In this document: piece by piece, positions 27,001 through 39,200 of the stretch | How the letters are laid out: every line of letters starts with the position of its first letter | Position numbering within the stretch: the stretch's first letter is position 1 | NCBI GenBank assembly: GCA_033026295.1 | Contig: CM065176.1 | Span: 4,225,705-4,289,704, forward strand | Source of the DNA: Channa striata | Taxonomy: Eukaryota; Chordata; Actinopteri; Anabantiformes; Channidae | DNA length: 64,000 bases | Direction of reading: 5' to 3' | Made by a program: the position numbers and the translations under genes | Notes under the pieces: model-generated | The model's input: the letters and a program-made list of their open reading frames with translations, nothing else | What the model was told of the DNA's origin: nothing | Databases searched by the model: none

Positions 27001-29631
27001 GGTATATGTCACTGATGTCAACCTGTCAGGCTGAGGCAGTGACTCACAGTCATTGATGACTCAGCATCCACCCAACATTTGCAGCATTGTGAATCTGGCA
27101 TCACGCTCACTGCAGAGGTCAAATTTCAAAGTTAGTGGTTTAGAACCCAGAGGTTATCGATTACAGGAAGGTACACGCTGTAGCTAATGAACAGAGGTGA
27201 CATCCAGGTGTTACCTGCAAGCTAACCACATTCTCTGAGTAAATGTTTGTCTTTTCTGAAAAAAAAGGCATTTAACATCAATTTTTTAGGCAAAATCAAA
27301 ATTCACCATCAAATACAACTCTTGCTGGTATTAATTATAAAATAAGCTGAATTTTCTCACACTTTAACTGTCAAAACATTTGTTCACTCCTCCATCTTTA
27401 TATAGATAGGAAGCAAAATATGTCTTGATCTGGAATAATGTTTGGTTCCACCACATCAGTGTGTACTCACCCTTTGGCTGTTTTTCTGCACTCACTGGCT
27501 GTGTTCATTAGCAAATTACTAACTTTAGTAATTCTTCCTGCTGTTTAGTGCTCAGCACAAGCAGCTAAAAGACACTAAAGCCTAGTGATTCTAATGCTTC
27601 TGGTATAGCTGTTTACATGTATAAGAATCTTACCTCAAAACAGATGACATAATGGCTACATGGTCGGAGGAGTTTTCATGTTGGATGATGTTATCTGGTT
27701 GTTGGCTTTGAATGTTGTAGTCATCTTGTTCCTTCAGAACTTCTCCAGTTGAGCTCAACTGAACTAATTATAAAACATAATGGCACACTTTGAGATCCTT
27801 GTGTCACCATTATGTCACTAGTTTTTCAGTTACTTTATTATATGGAAAGCAGAGAGAAGGTTGATACCATTCATGATACAGGAAGCAAGTTTAAAGGGGT
27901 GAAGTTGTCCTTTAAATGAGATGACATTATATTGATTTTCAACAACCACAACACTAAGACGTTGCTGACATATGACATAATCCATCGTTAATTTAGAAAT
28001 GCTAATTTTAGCACCTTTAATAGAATTACACAATTATTTACTACATACAAAAAACTACAACCAGTAGTGTGCCAGTGCACAAAAATACAAGTAGTACTGC
28101 TTTCCCCTGCATCCACACATTTTTGAAACAATATTTTTGTAAACATTTGTATTGGTACATATTTGTAGCAGTTTGTCTAGAGCCCTCAAGAGGTTAACTT
28201 CTGACAACCTGTTGTTGTTTAGCCCATATAGGACATAGACTTGTGCAAAATGTAGTTCAATGAAACACTCGTCTAGTGTGACGTGTCTAGTCAAGCCCAG
28301 TCTAATCATGTTAAGAATATGTTCTTTCCTTGTGTCAATGCTCAACTGCACTTTCCAGCATCAGGACTTTTAGTGGCTAGTCAGTCATTTCCACATGCAA
28401 ATGCATCAGAAAGCTTATTAGTGAGTGTTAAATAAGTATCTGTGATGCTGCTCAATAGTAAATAATGGTGTTTGTGAGGTCTCCATCTGAGTGAGTGTCT
28501 ACTGTTGCACTGTTTTATTGTGTCTTCATTCTGTTTATTTTATACCTCAGTAATCACTTAAACATCATAATAGCTTCCAGCCAAAACCTCCATCATTTGT
28601 GTTACATTGCTTAAGGCCCACATCTGAACACATCTCCCCATTCAGTATTATTTCAGCCCGAGTTCTCTGTGGAATATATATCCAAGATGATGGATACCGC
28701 TCACTAGTAAACAAACCCAACCAAAAAAAGGCAGAACACCCTGTTGTTACAGTGCTGTATTCAAACCCTGGCAACGTAGAAAAAAAATCACTGTATTAGC
28801 AGATCTGTCATGTACCAAGCAGTAGGATATATTACACCTAGAAGCAGTTTTAAAACAAGTTGGGTCCCTGCCAAGAAAGTCTCAGAGCAATATCTTCAGC
28901 CATATGGATGGGAGAATACATTGTGCTCTAGCTGGCACCAGGCTCTCGGACAACATTTAATATTGTAGGCCATAACCTGCTGGGAAATCATATTCAGAAC
29001 AACTATGGGACTAGAATAAAACTACAGTTCAAACAGTGACTGTGGTAAAATTTAAAAATGATATAACTCCATTAGTTTCTTCCACTTAATAAAAGTGATA
29101 TTATATTTGTAACTTTATTATTCTGGGGAAATTGACCACAACGCTGCAGAATATTGGACTATTACTCCCATAAAATTGGTCGTTTATAAATGAAAACAAT
29201 CTGCAGAAGCGATTGCAGAATGCAATGCAATTAATAATGTTTAAATGTCTTTTTCACACTTCCATTTTCTGCTCAAATAACACGTGAAGTAGTTTAACTG
29301 AGCTGAACAGTTCAAGACTGCCCCCTTAAGGGCAAGTGAGGAAACTGGGGAAACAATAATAATCCTGGTTGTATTTATGTGTATGATGACAATATGTTAT
29401 ATTAAAAAAATACATTTAAATAATAAATAGATGAAATAAATAAATAGAAATAATCTAAATAATTGTGAAATGGGGGACTAACGACCGCAAATACATTTCA
29501 AGGAGGTAAATCAGTAAACGGAACTACTGACAACGCTTCTCAGTGTACGGGAGGGGGACTCATATTTCGCGGACACAGGAGTAGGCGCTTCCTGTTGGAG
29601 AGTTCTCTGTGGCTTGCAGCACTGTTTTGCC

Positions 29632-30228
29632 ATGTTCTGTAATGTTTTTGGCAGAATTGTGATAGAAACGGTTCGTATAAGTCGCTATGTGAAACAAGGA
29701 TCTCTTCTACAGAGGATAACACCCGCGTCCGTGTTAGTCAGGAGCTTTACGGATGTGAAGGACGAGGTGCAGCCGCCTTTTGACGCCTCCCTGCTGGAGT
29801 TCCTCGTATGTCCCCTGTCCAAGAAGCCACTGAGGTAGGACAGACAAGACACACTGTATTAGAAGGCTGGTCTCATAAGTAATGCTCTGTGCTGTCCAGT
29901 GCGATTAAAAACAACAAAAAAAACATAAGGTTTATGTTACCTGAAAGACATCTCCCAATTATGTATCAGCTCCTCATTATGTATCAGCTGTTATTAGTAT
30001 TAACAGCTGACTAGTATTGACTAGTATTGAGTAACTAGTTTTTAGTAAGTGCTTTGAACTACTACACTGTTTTTCCTACCTAGGTATGAGGCCAAGACCA
30101 ATGAGCTGATCAACGAGGAGCTTGGCATCGCTTATCCTATCATTGACGGCATCCCCAACATGATCCCTCAGGAAGCCAGACTCATTAGGAAAGACCCAGA
30201 TGCTTCAGTTTCTCCAGCACAAGAATAG
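29632..30228 (+). CDS. pyurf: Protein preY, mitochondrial (PYURF)
   Basis: Seen: exon 1 29632-29834 (donor GTAGGA) and exon 2 30084-30228 (acceptor CCTACCTAG) join in codon Arg to give 115 residues, matching the family length of about 114. The start ATG has G at -3. Residues 1 to about 45 are basic and hydroxylated with few acids, as in a mitochondrial targeting sequence. Residues from about 55 form the Trm112-like domain: LLEFLVCPLSKKPL, then ELGIAYPIIDGIPNMIP. Known: PreY is a mitochondrial partner of SAM-dependent methyltransferases (COQ5, NDUFAF5) in coenzyme Q and complex I biogenesis. In mammals it is the upstream cistron of the PIGY mRNA, and pigy follows here 241 nt after the stop. 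The track-length start at a TTG further upstream is not used. Confidence 0.93.
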
Positions 30229-30236
30229 AAACCCCA

Positions 30237-30287
30237 TTCCACCTCTGGAGCTGGATGGGCATCGAGCTGTTTAGACACAACTAGGGC
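30237..30287 (+). pseudogene. Duplicated 3' end of pigy between the two cistrons
   Basis: This 51-bp piece matches 30635-30685, the last codons, stop and first UTR bases of pigy, at 48 of 51 positions. It still reads HLWSWMGIELFRHN then TAG, with Lys to Glu as the amino-acid change. It lies 8 nt after the pyurf stop in another frame and contains the only ATG between the pyurf stop and the pigy start (a 9-codon mini-ORF). It looks like a relic of a duplication. Confidence 0.85.
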
Positions 30288-30469
30288 ACTTCAGTACTGA
30301 GCAAAACAGACCGTTGTGTTCTCTGTAACACAGTAACTGGATATAACGCACAGTGAAAACATATCTTATACTGCATTCCAGCCATCAGCTTAAAAGAACA
30401 CGTAATATATCACATTACTGATATTTATTTATTCCTGCAGTACACTTAAGTCAGAGCCAATCTGCAAGT

Positions 30470-30682
30470 ATGTTCTCGCTGTCGATGATGGTGGGACTGG
30501 TACCTATAGTATCCCTCTTTGGTTTGTTCTACTCTGCAGCTGTGGATGAGAATTTCCCCCAGGGCTGCACAAGCAGCAACAGTCTGTGCTTCTACAGTCT
30601 GCTGCTGCCAGTCACCATCCCTGTCTATGTCTTCTTCCACCTCTGGAGCTGGATGGGCATTAAGCTCTTTAGACACAACTAG
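30470..30682 (+). CDS. pigy: PIG-Y, subunit of GPI N-acetylglucosaminyltransferase
   Basis: Seen: an intronless 70-residue frame with A at -3 of the ATG. It has two hydrophobic helices (about residues 5-24 and 42-62), the linker DENFPQGCTSSNSLCFYS and the ending FFHLWSWMGIKLFRHN. This matches vertebrate PIG-Y (71 residues) almost residue for residue in the second half. Known: PIG-Y binds PIG-A in the ER-membrane GPI-GnT complex, which makes GlcNAc-PI, the first step of GPI anchor synthesis. In mammals it is translated from the PYURF mRNA. An acceptor-like TTTATTTATTCCTGCAG ending at 30440 would allow a transcript that splices past the pyurf end. Poly(A) signal at 30752. Confidence 0.95.
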   Translation: MFSLSMMVGLVPIVSLFGLFYSAAVDENFPQGCTSSNSLCFYSLLLPVTIPVYVFFHLWSWMGIKLFRHN

Positions 30683-30751
30683 GGCTTACGTACCATTTTA
30701 ACCTTGGTTGGCTTTGTACTTTCTTTTTGGTGCCCTTTTCATTACCTGCTT

Positions 30752-30757
30752 AATAAA
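30752..30757 (+). terminator. Poly(A) signal of the pyurf/pigy transcript
   Basis: AATAAA 70 nt after the pigy stop. It is the nearest canonical signal and serves both cistrons if the mRNA is bicistronic. Confidence 0.7.
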
Positions 30758-30782
30758 ACGCAGAATGCATGACTTAACCACA

Positions 30783-30788
30783 TTTATT
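30783..30788 (-). terminator. Candidate poly(A) signal of the convergent lysine-rich gene
   Basis: TTTATT on the + strand, so AATAAA on the - strand, about 870 nt beyond the stop of the minus-strand gene and 26 nt from the pigy signal. Use of this site is inferred. Confidence 0.35.
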
Positions 30789-31655
30789 TGGTCATATATG
30801 TACAATGCATACACGACTACAGTGGGGTTTTATAGCAAACACTAGAGTAACATATTGCTGGAATAACTTACAGTAATACATTTTGAATGAGAGAGATTAG
30901 AGAAAGGATTCAGTACAGGACATACAGTAAGTAATTGAGACAAAGCACATGGAACAAAAGTAAATCTAACAAATAAATAATAACAAAAAGCATTCTTGTA
31001 TGTAACCCTAGATGATGTTTCAGCAGAATGGAGGCATAACAGTTGGAACAGTTGATTTGAAAAATTACATAAGCTATATGCACTGCTATGGAAGTGAAGT
31101 TATTACACATATTTGTGAACATTTCACTGAAAAACACTGAAACAGTATATCATACAGATTGTACAGTAAGTCAACCACTGTCTGCAATATAAATAATTTG
31201 AATTAAAACATATTTTATGCAGAACTAAGGACAAAGCTCAACTACAATTTGATGTCATCAAAAACCTGACACTGAAATTGAAATTCAGAGGAGGAACTCA
31301 CAAACCTGTTTTTACTTCAAACCAAACAGTATAAAAACATCTAACTGGAAAATTCAAACAACAAACAAAGTAAGATCTGTAAAGGATCTTTACAATAACG
31401 CTATATTTTAGTGTCAACAAGTTCATTTTGGTATAGGATTTCTATTTAAGGATCAGCTATCTTAAAATAGACACTGAGAGCTCTGACAATGGGAACTTTC
31501 ATCTTTTTCCCCATAGACTCTCAAGAGCGAGGTCCAGGGTTTTATAATTATGGAATTTAGAATTTGAATTTTCTACACCCACCCTTAGTTAGAATGGTGC
31601 AACCACTAACTGCTGATTTAATTCCAAGTGTCAAAGGTCATCGTTTCACAGGACC

Positions 31656-34146
31656 TTACCGACCTTTTCTGCTTTTTGTGTCTCTGCTCTGGACAAGTTT
31701 CATCAGTGGAGACTCGGGTCTGGGTGACTGTCCCTCTCCTTTTGTTTTGAAGAAGAAGGACTCGTTGAGTCTCATCTGTACCGCTCTGACCTGACGTCAA
31801 ATAAAAATTGTACCTGCAGTTATCTTTATATGCCAATTATTAACAAATTATTAACAAAACAAAACCCTAGAACAAAGAACTACTATGGCATATTTTATCA
31901 CAAATTCCATTACCATTGTTTTCAGCCCCAAGCCCATTGATTCTTACAGAAGATATTAATCCTTAACATTGTAACAGATGTATACAGTATAGCTCTATAG
32001 TTAAAAGGGCTAATTTTCTCCAGTGACTGACCTCTCTAGATATCAGATGTTTTTCTAGAGTAAATACTGTTTGTGTATTTGACACTGATCAATATATTAA
32101 AACAACACTCAGATGAGTAATAGGTCTCTAAGTGATGTCCGTCACTAGTCTCCTTGAACAGTCGATTCCTTTTTGGGGACGGCTTGCTCTAGAGCAAGAT
32201 TTATACATGTAATGTGTTCCCTTTACTTTTTCTTTTTATGATGCATTTAACTCTTCCCCAAGAAATATTCTGTGACATTGAAAAGTTCTTGTATCCACAC
32301 CGTGCCGTCAACTTTTTAATTACCTTTTCAGGGAGATGACTGGAGAGTTTTTAATTTTTTGACCTGAATACTGACCTTCAAGATACAGTTGTATTTATGC
32401 TACAATCATCTAAACATATTCACTACACTCAGGTGATCGCCATTTATAGAACTGTGTGATTTTATGATGATTAGGGTGCATAATTTCAGAGGGGATCAAT
32501 ACTTACAGTATACTTCACCTATATGCAAATTTATATTTATAATAGAAAGATTCTTGTCGAAAGCTTTTGTACAGTGTCCTTTTAATGATTTTCTTACGTA
32601 AACAGAAATCTGATTGTACCTGTGTGCTTAAGAAATGTTTTAAGCCTAAGTGCAGTGAACAGTGATCATGTGATCTCACCTGAGTCAAGTCTACCTTGCC
32701 AGTCCGACAGGAGGCCTCGTTGTCCTCACTGGAGGTTGTGTCTGCAGACCTTGTCTCAGGGTCTGATTGGGGGTTTGGAGATGCTTCGTCTTTACCCTTG
32801 GTGGTCACAGACCACAGCTGACGAACAGCAGGCTCCTTTTTTGGTCCTATCTTTATGTCTGAAGAGCAAGATGGAGGCAAATTGGGGTCTTTGGGACCCT
32901 TACATTTCATCTCTTCTGGTAAAGATTGCTTCTGCTCATTGAGCTTCTCTTCATCACCTTCATTCTCTGATATCTTAATTCTTAAACATTTAGCCAGGTC
33001 TTTTCTGCTCCTCTGTGGAAGACTCAGGTCCAAAGGTTTTAGGTTACAAACAGTCACTCTGCTTTTCTTGTAAAAACTGAGATAGGATGAGAGTTCACTG
33101 GTGAAGAAGTTTTCTGTCTGTGTGGAAATGCTTGTTGTAGACATCCAGGGAAGCAGGGAGAGCCTGTCTGTGTTCAGAGGACAAGTAGGAGATTGTTCTT
33201 TTGAAGTACATGACATTTGTTTTGGGTTTGCAACTTCCATGGAACAGTTAGGCACTATCGGATCATCCAGGTAAGGATTTGCTACACGTGGCTTCACAGA
33301 CAGTGTTGTCTCCTTTGTGAGATTTGTGTTTAATGCCATCTGTGTTCTGTGATTCTGCTTTGCTAAATTAAACTCCGGTTTGGGATGCTCGTGCAAATGT
33401 GAGCCCTGTAGATATGTGCTTGATTCCTCATGATAATGTATCTGAACCATAGATGAGGGCTCAACCATTTCTTGCTGTGTGATTGATTGGAGAGTTGTAT
33501 TATCTGCTTTGTCACTGGCTTCACCACTTGAAGGCTCAGAGGGCAACGTCCTGAATGTCTTTTGCGTTATAAACAGATCCTGGCTGTTTATATCATCGCT
33601 GCATGTGCACTGGGAGTCGATATCAAGTGGCTGAGCCTGGATGTGCCTTGTTACTGTGAGATCAGAACAACTCACAGCTTCTTCCCCTGGGAGGGTGTTC
33701 TCCTTGGGTGATAAAGGTACAAATTTAGGACGTTTGACACGAATGGAGCCCGGGGGTAAATCAAATGCCACTTTCTTTTTAGTTTTCTTTTTTGAGTTTT
33801 GAGTCAGGTGATCGGTGCTAGCAGGAGTGTATGGTTCACATTGTGATTTCGATGCACCTGAGTAACCCTGTGTGAAAATAAAAGTGCCGTCAAACCCTAG
33901 AGGCAATTTGTTTTTCTTTTTCTTCCTATCTTTCTTCTTTTCTTTCCTTCCCTCCATTACCTCCTTGAATTTAGAGTTTTTCTTTTTCTTCTTCTTTTTC
34001 TTCCGGATACTCTCATGTATTTTCATGGTGACCATGTCTTTAAGTTTGGAGCATACTTTGCCTGTCTGATGTCCCTTCTTTCTCTTTCTCTTCCCATGTG
34101 GAGTCCAAGACTCCCACAAGAAGTCTGTCTCCTCACAGTCACTCAT
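31656..34146 (-). CDS. Lysine-rich protein, probably nuclear; family not recognised
   Basis: Seen: a large exon 34146-32680 (489 codons) ends in ACTCAG followed by donor GTGAGA. It continues in phase at 31790-31656 after acceptor GACGTCAG, giving about 533 residues ending SRKGR. The ATG at 34146 is chosen over the in-frame one at 34167 because an acceptor (TTAAACAG) lies between them. The N-terminus starts SDCEETDFLWESW and is followed by KRKRKK and runs of 8 and more lysines near residues 50-85, likely nuclear or nucleolar signals. The middle is Ser/Thr-rich with PPGSIRVKRPKFVPLSP; the last exon has NESFFFKTKGEGQSPRPE. The mid-part is low complexity and probably disordered. Reading on past the donor would add a different, non-coding-like tail. 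A GTAAGG near 31654 could be a further donor, so the 3' end is less certain. I do not assign a function. Confidence 0.75.
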
Positions 34147-36056
34147 GAGTCTGTTTAATAGAGACACAATGTTAGTCCAACACCTGCTTTTTACTATTAC
34201 TTTAATGAAAGAAAATGTAATTAGTTAACAGTTTCAGCTATCTTGTATTATAATTCTGTTACTACTCAATTTGTATTATAATAAACAGACTCATACAGCA
34301 ACAATAAACAATACAGCTGAAGGAAAGGGTGCCTTTCACATTTCTTGAACATTTTGCAACTGACAGACAGAACATCCTACTTTTCCTCTGATAAAAGCAA
34401 CTGTGCAGACTATTGCATTTTCTTTTTTATCTCTTATGTAATAGTTTTATCTGTTGTCATGTTGAATTCTTTTGTTATATTCAGGCAGTCTCCATAGAAT
34501 TCCACTGGTGTTTTATAATCTGTTGTGGACTCAAGTTATATATGACAGAGGATAGACTCAATTTTAGAAAAATGCCTCCCAATATAAGACCATAAAGTTC
34601 AACAGCCACAAAAACCTCTAAAATGACCATGACATTTAATCCACCACTGTGAGACTAAATGTACTTATTTGGCAAAACTTTTAAAAAAAACATTGTCACG
34701 TTGCATTAAATGTTTTCTTCCTGACCAAGCCTTTTTGCTTGTTTTAGAACTCAATACTAAGTCATATTAGATAAAAAGTGTCCACCGAATTATTTAAGGT
34801 TACTATATCATTGTTTCTCAGCGTCCATGGGGGTATCATCAAATTATCTGTTTTTTATAGTGTACAGTTTAAAATTCATAGTTAAAGATAAAATTACACT
34901 TAATTTAAATTACATTTTACCATTTTTTTTATTTAACTGGTTCATCTCCTGTGACAAATGTTGTGATAATCTTGTAATGATAGCATGATTCAATTTTTTA
35001 AACCATCTCGGTGACCTAACAATAGTACCAACAGGTAGAAAAGCACTATGTAAGTGCAGACCATTTACCATTTACCATCTAACAAGATTATTCATATTTA
35101 TTGACTGTATTATTCTTTTTTTGATTACAAGCATTAACATGCAGTTTTGTTTTGCAGCAGTTTGTCTGTGCCAGCAAATCTTTTATGCATAACTGCTTGA
35201 GATGTGTTGAGAGTCTGTGTTGATGTCTTGCTCGTACTAATGATGTTTTAGACTAAGCTATTTAGTTGATCATCAAGCCCAGGCACTAGACAGATGGATG
35301 TGCATTGCCTTTGGAAAAACAACCTCAAGTCAAGATTATGCTGTATATACCAAAAGGACAACAGATCAGTATATTCTATTGCCTAGAGAACATAATGTAT
35401 TTCCAAAATACCCTTAAAAGTTACTGAATATCTGTGATTACATATTTACTTAATCAACCTCTTATTACAAATTACAGCTTTAATCCATACACGAGTAGTC
35501 AAATATAACAGATTGTCCAATGTCTACATGCAATATTAACCAATACCCGCTACTAAACATTTAATTAATAGGAATTAAGGGGAAACACATCAGGGGGACA
35601 TTTTTGGATCGAGATTTGATTTCTTTGCTTTGTAATCATAACTTTTATAATTCTTTATTAGGCTACACTTTGACGCAGCATTTAAAAAAAACCTTTGTGC
35701 TAACTGATTTTCACAGAAGGTGCAACAATGTAACCGCATGAAGTCGGTCCACTTACAGCCTGTCGCACTTTGTTTTGCCGTTTACATTTTACATTTGCAT
35801 TCCGCATTTTTAATACTTTTGTTTAGTTATATGTGACTATCAGCAGAAAACTAGTCAAAGTTAAAATAAAACGATTGTTCGAGCAAAACCAGCCTGAAAG
35901 TTCAGGTTCAGGTTCACAGTTAGCAAATGTCCCGTTCATCATCATATTTTCTTGCCGTTCAAAAACTCTACCTACTTTAAGACTGAACTTTTTTTGACCC
36001 CAGTTATTGACTGTAATATAAAAGCACTTTGGAAATGAACGTTTTCTAATAATTAC
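34147..36056 (-). other. 5' intron of the lysine-rich gene
   Basis: Between the acceptor just upstream of the ATG and a donor-like CAG/GTAATT at 36056. No coding signal seen. At 35023-35076 it contains a fragment of the SINE-tail repeat (ACCAACAGGTAGAAAAGC... GCAGACCATTTACC) also found at 57828-57889. Confidence 0.5.
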
Positions 36057-36230
36057 CTGAATGTGGAGCCACCTGCACTCGACAAAACCTGCTTCAAAGA
36101 GACCGACTCTGCCGCCCAGAGCTCATGGCGCATTCAGGAGCTTCAGGAAAAGCCCAGTTTCTAGGAACTTCAAAGAAAAAGACGCATCAGAGTGTTTGAG
36201 GCTCACGGCGTTTCATTTTGCATTACGTCA
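36057..36230 (-). promoter_or_regulatory. Probable 5'-UTR exon and promoter of the lysine-rich gene
   Basis: A locally GC-richer stretch ends, on the - strand, in CATTCAG followed by GTAATT, a good donor. Just upstream at 36223-36230 is TTACGTCA (TGACGTAA on the - strand), a CREB/ATF-type site. The TSS would fall around 36200. This is inferred from position and composition only. Confidence 0.45.
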
Positions 36231-36249
36231 CATTCCCTCAAATTAAACA

Positions 36250-39200
36250 AGGTGTGCAGCTAAAGGTAGTGGCGTTGGGGAGTCCATGGAGACAATATAC
36301 ACAATAAGTCATTCTTATACTAGATTATTGCAAAAGCTACTCACAGTTTTTTTTCCACTAGATGTCGTAATTTAACATCAGTTCTTCATCTGTTGCACCA
36401 GATCAATGAATTTATTAAATGGAGATGAGCATGATTAGTGTATGAGCGTTATTGCACTCAAAACGCAATTACGATGAGAAGTTAACTGAACCCATATGCC
36501 CCTGAATGTACCGCCATTAAAGGACCATGTACCAGACACTGAAGGTGAACTTTCAAAATAAAAAACGAAAAGAATTCCTTCGTCTACACAATTTATCTTA
36601 TGCTCAAAATGCTAATAAATAAAATCCCAAACTAATCCATAGCATGCTTTTCTGACAATTCACTGACAAAACATGATTAATCAGGCCGCACATGCAATAA
36701 AGGTGGGGAAAAGTAGTTTAACAATAATTCATTTCTTAACTCAACAATCAGAGACTTCGTCTGCAAGGACTATCACCTAGAAATGAGATGTCTTTGTCAT
36801 ACTTCTATTGTCAAGGCAATAAATGAAGCTTCAGTACTTAATTTCCAAACACCTTTTGTACTGTACTTGATGCTACTCAAATATGATACAAAATTTGAGA
36901 GAGCATCATCTATTTTTTTCCAAACAACTAATGTTTTAATCAAGTTCTTAAGGAAATGCCTCATAGAAAAACAAGATCACAGTTTATCCATCACTAAGGC
37001 AGATAGGGACAACAGATATATTGTTCTGACCCATTTTGATCCTACCACCCTAAACCAATATCTTTATTCCGCTCTGTGCCTGTAGGCTACACCTGCTTTA
37101 GAACAAGGACATCCTTTACCGATGTTAGCTTGACTACTATAGGCAATCAGAGGGAAGCTGGTAAACATCACCTCCGTTAAACACCCCCTGCATTACTATA
37201 TACATCTAGAGATATTAGCCAGAACAATAAATCCTAGAAGTTGTTTGTCTGTCAAAACAAACAGTGCATATGGGGCCCCATAAAGATGTCTAAAAGTGTG
37301 GGATGCCAACCCAAGTATGATTCTTTTATGCTATCAGTCCAAAGAGTATTTATACTCCTTAAAGTTTTCAAGTCTGCATCATGCCTAGCTAGGCATAGTT
37401 TCCTAATGGATACTAGACAGAGGATAATATGATAAAAATCCTTGACCTTTCACCAGAAGGTCAAAAGGAAACATGAGGCAGAATTTTGATGAAATATGCT
37501 AAACACATTCATCCTAACAATATTTGACATGATATTTCACAAACTAATAAACAGATTGTCATGAAATTTAGTGAGTGTGTTCCTGCAGTGGAAGCACAGA
37601 GGTCAATACTGTAATCGAGTTTGATTAGCTGTCTGTTTTGCATGATTCATGCAATTGCTTCTATTTATTCTTGGTAAAACATGATTGCTGTGTTAATTTT
37701 GTGTTGTTGATTATCGACATGCTTGTGATTTCTTTCATTATTTATATGTTCTCTGTCAATATTTCTTGCATTGTTAATTGTATTTTGTGAATGTAATTCT
37801 TCATAAAAAGAGTTAGGATCTCATTAAAACCCCCTGATGATTTGTATCATATAGCTGAATTGTTCATTCAGTTCATTGTTTATAATTAATACATTGATAT
37901 TGTGTTTTAAAACAGGGTAAGTCTAAACCTTCTGTTTTTCAAGAAAATTCTTTATTTTGTCTTGTGTCAGAAGATTGAATGACATAGTCCCAAGAGGAAA
38001 ATGTGTTCTTCTTATTAGACATATATACGAAACACATTTTAACACATTCTTTTTATAAGAAAATATAGACTTTGATTAATGTCTTTTCAATATCATTGAC
38101 AATGCACGTTGTTATTGTTCCCATTTTCACAGCAGACAGCTGTTTTCAGTTCTGATGAACCCTGTTTTTTTAGCCTTGAACCCCTCATGGATTGTGAGCC
38201 AACAGCCAAAACAAAGAAAATTTGAAAATGTAATATTGACACATTGTCATGTACTGTAGTGTAAATATATATTTTATTCTGTCAAATGCAAACTTAACAT
38301 TGCGTTCCATTTGTGGAAATGTTAAGGACTTTTGCTATCTTGCAGCACTAAATGACCATCATACATCTGTGGGGGTTGATAGGGTCATTAACACATGATG
38401 CAGTAACTTCGCCACTAGCTGAGATTCCCAGCCTTCTCAACTCATTGACAAGCCTCTGCACAAAGTAAAATTAGGCTGCACACTGGTAAAAGGCACCATG
38501 CAGACCCCAAACTATCTTTCATTATTACTTCTGAAATACCTCTTGTTTTAATCTTTTGCATTGTTCAGTTATGCCCTGGCTAAGAGTACTTTGATGCCTC
38601 GTGATGATCTCAGATATGATGACCTACATAGATGTTACATTATCTCCCCAAACCATTTTCATTTTGGCAGCGTAATAAACCCTCGGCTTAATGTTCTCAT
38701 TGTGCTCCTATTACTGCTGTTAGGGGCATTTCATTTTCATTTATAAAGAGGGGTCTGCTGCCATGGTGATCACACAGAGCTACTGCAGGCAGCAAAAACC
38801 CAAAGTTCAAGAGGGAAAAGAAATTATCGGCAAGGAAAGGGTTGTATTCCCCTCACACTCTACTGACAACTCACTGACATTTAACAGTGCACACATGTGC
38901 AGGTTTGTGGATTTCTACATGCATATTACTTTCTGGTAAACATTCCTTGGAAGAATTTTGCACCCTTGAACACTGCTTGTGCTGACAATTCTCCAGTTCA
39001 TACGGCACATCAATAGAAATCTAAATTGTTTCTTAGCTGGTTAATGGTTTCCTTCCATGTGTAAATCTGCATGTGACAAAGATTTCAAAATTCTGTTTTA
39101 ATAAGTAAAAAATAATTTGAACAATTGTAATATCAGGCTGCAACATAACAAAACTGAAAAAAGTTGAGAGTCTGAAAACTCTGAATGCACTGTAGATGCT

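Larger units (their letters stand above)
16662..29560. other. Intergenic region between the GalNAc-transferase gene and pyurf
   Basis: About 12.9 kb of AT-rich DNA. None of the open frames has a recognisable domain, plausible splice context or coding-like composition. It contains old repeats, a palindrome and two CTCF-like motifs, listed separately. Beyond these I see nothing supportable. Confidence 0.55.

Noticed and set aside
28055..28351. 98-residue minus-strand frame
   Set aside because: No domain, no promoter or splice context, AT-rich codon use identical to the surroundings.
29316..29333. Third CTCF-like site upstream of pyurf
   Set aside because: Several core mismatches on either strand.
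32515..32679. C-terminal extension of the large minus-strand frame
   Set aside because: It follows a GTGAGA donor and has random composition; a better in-phase continuation exists at 31790-31656.
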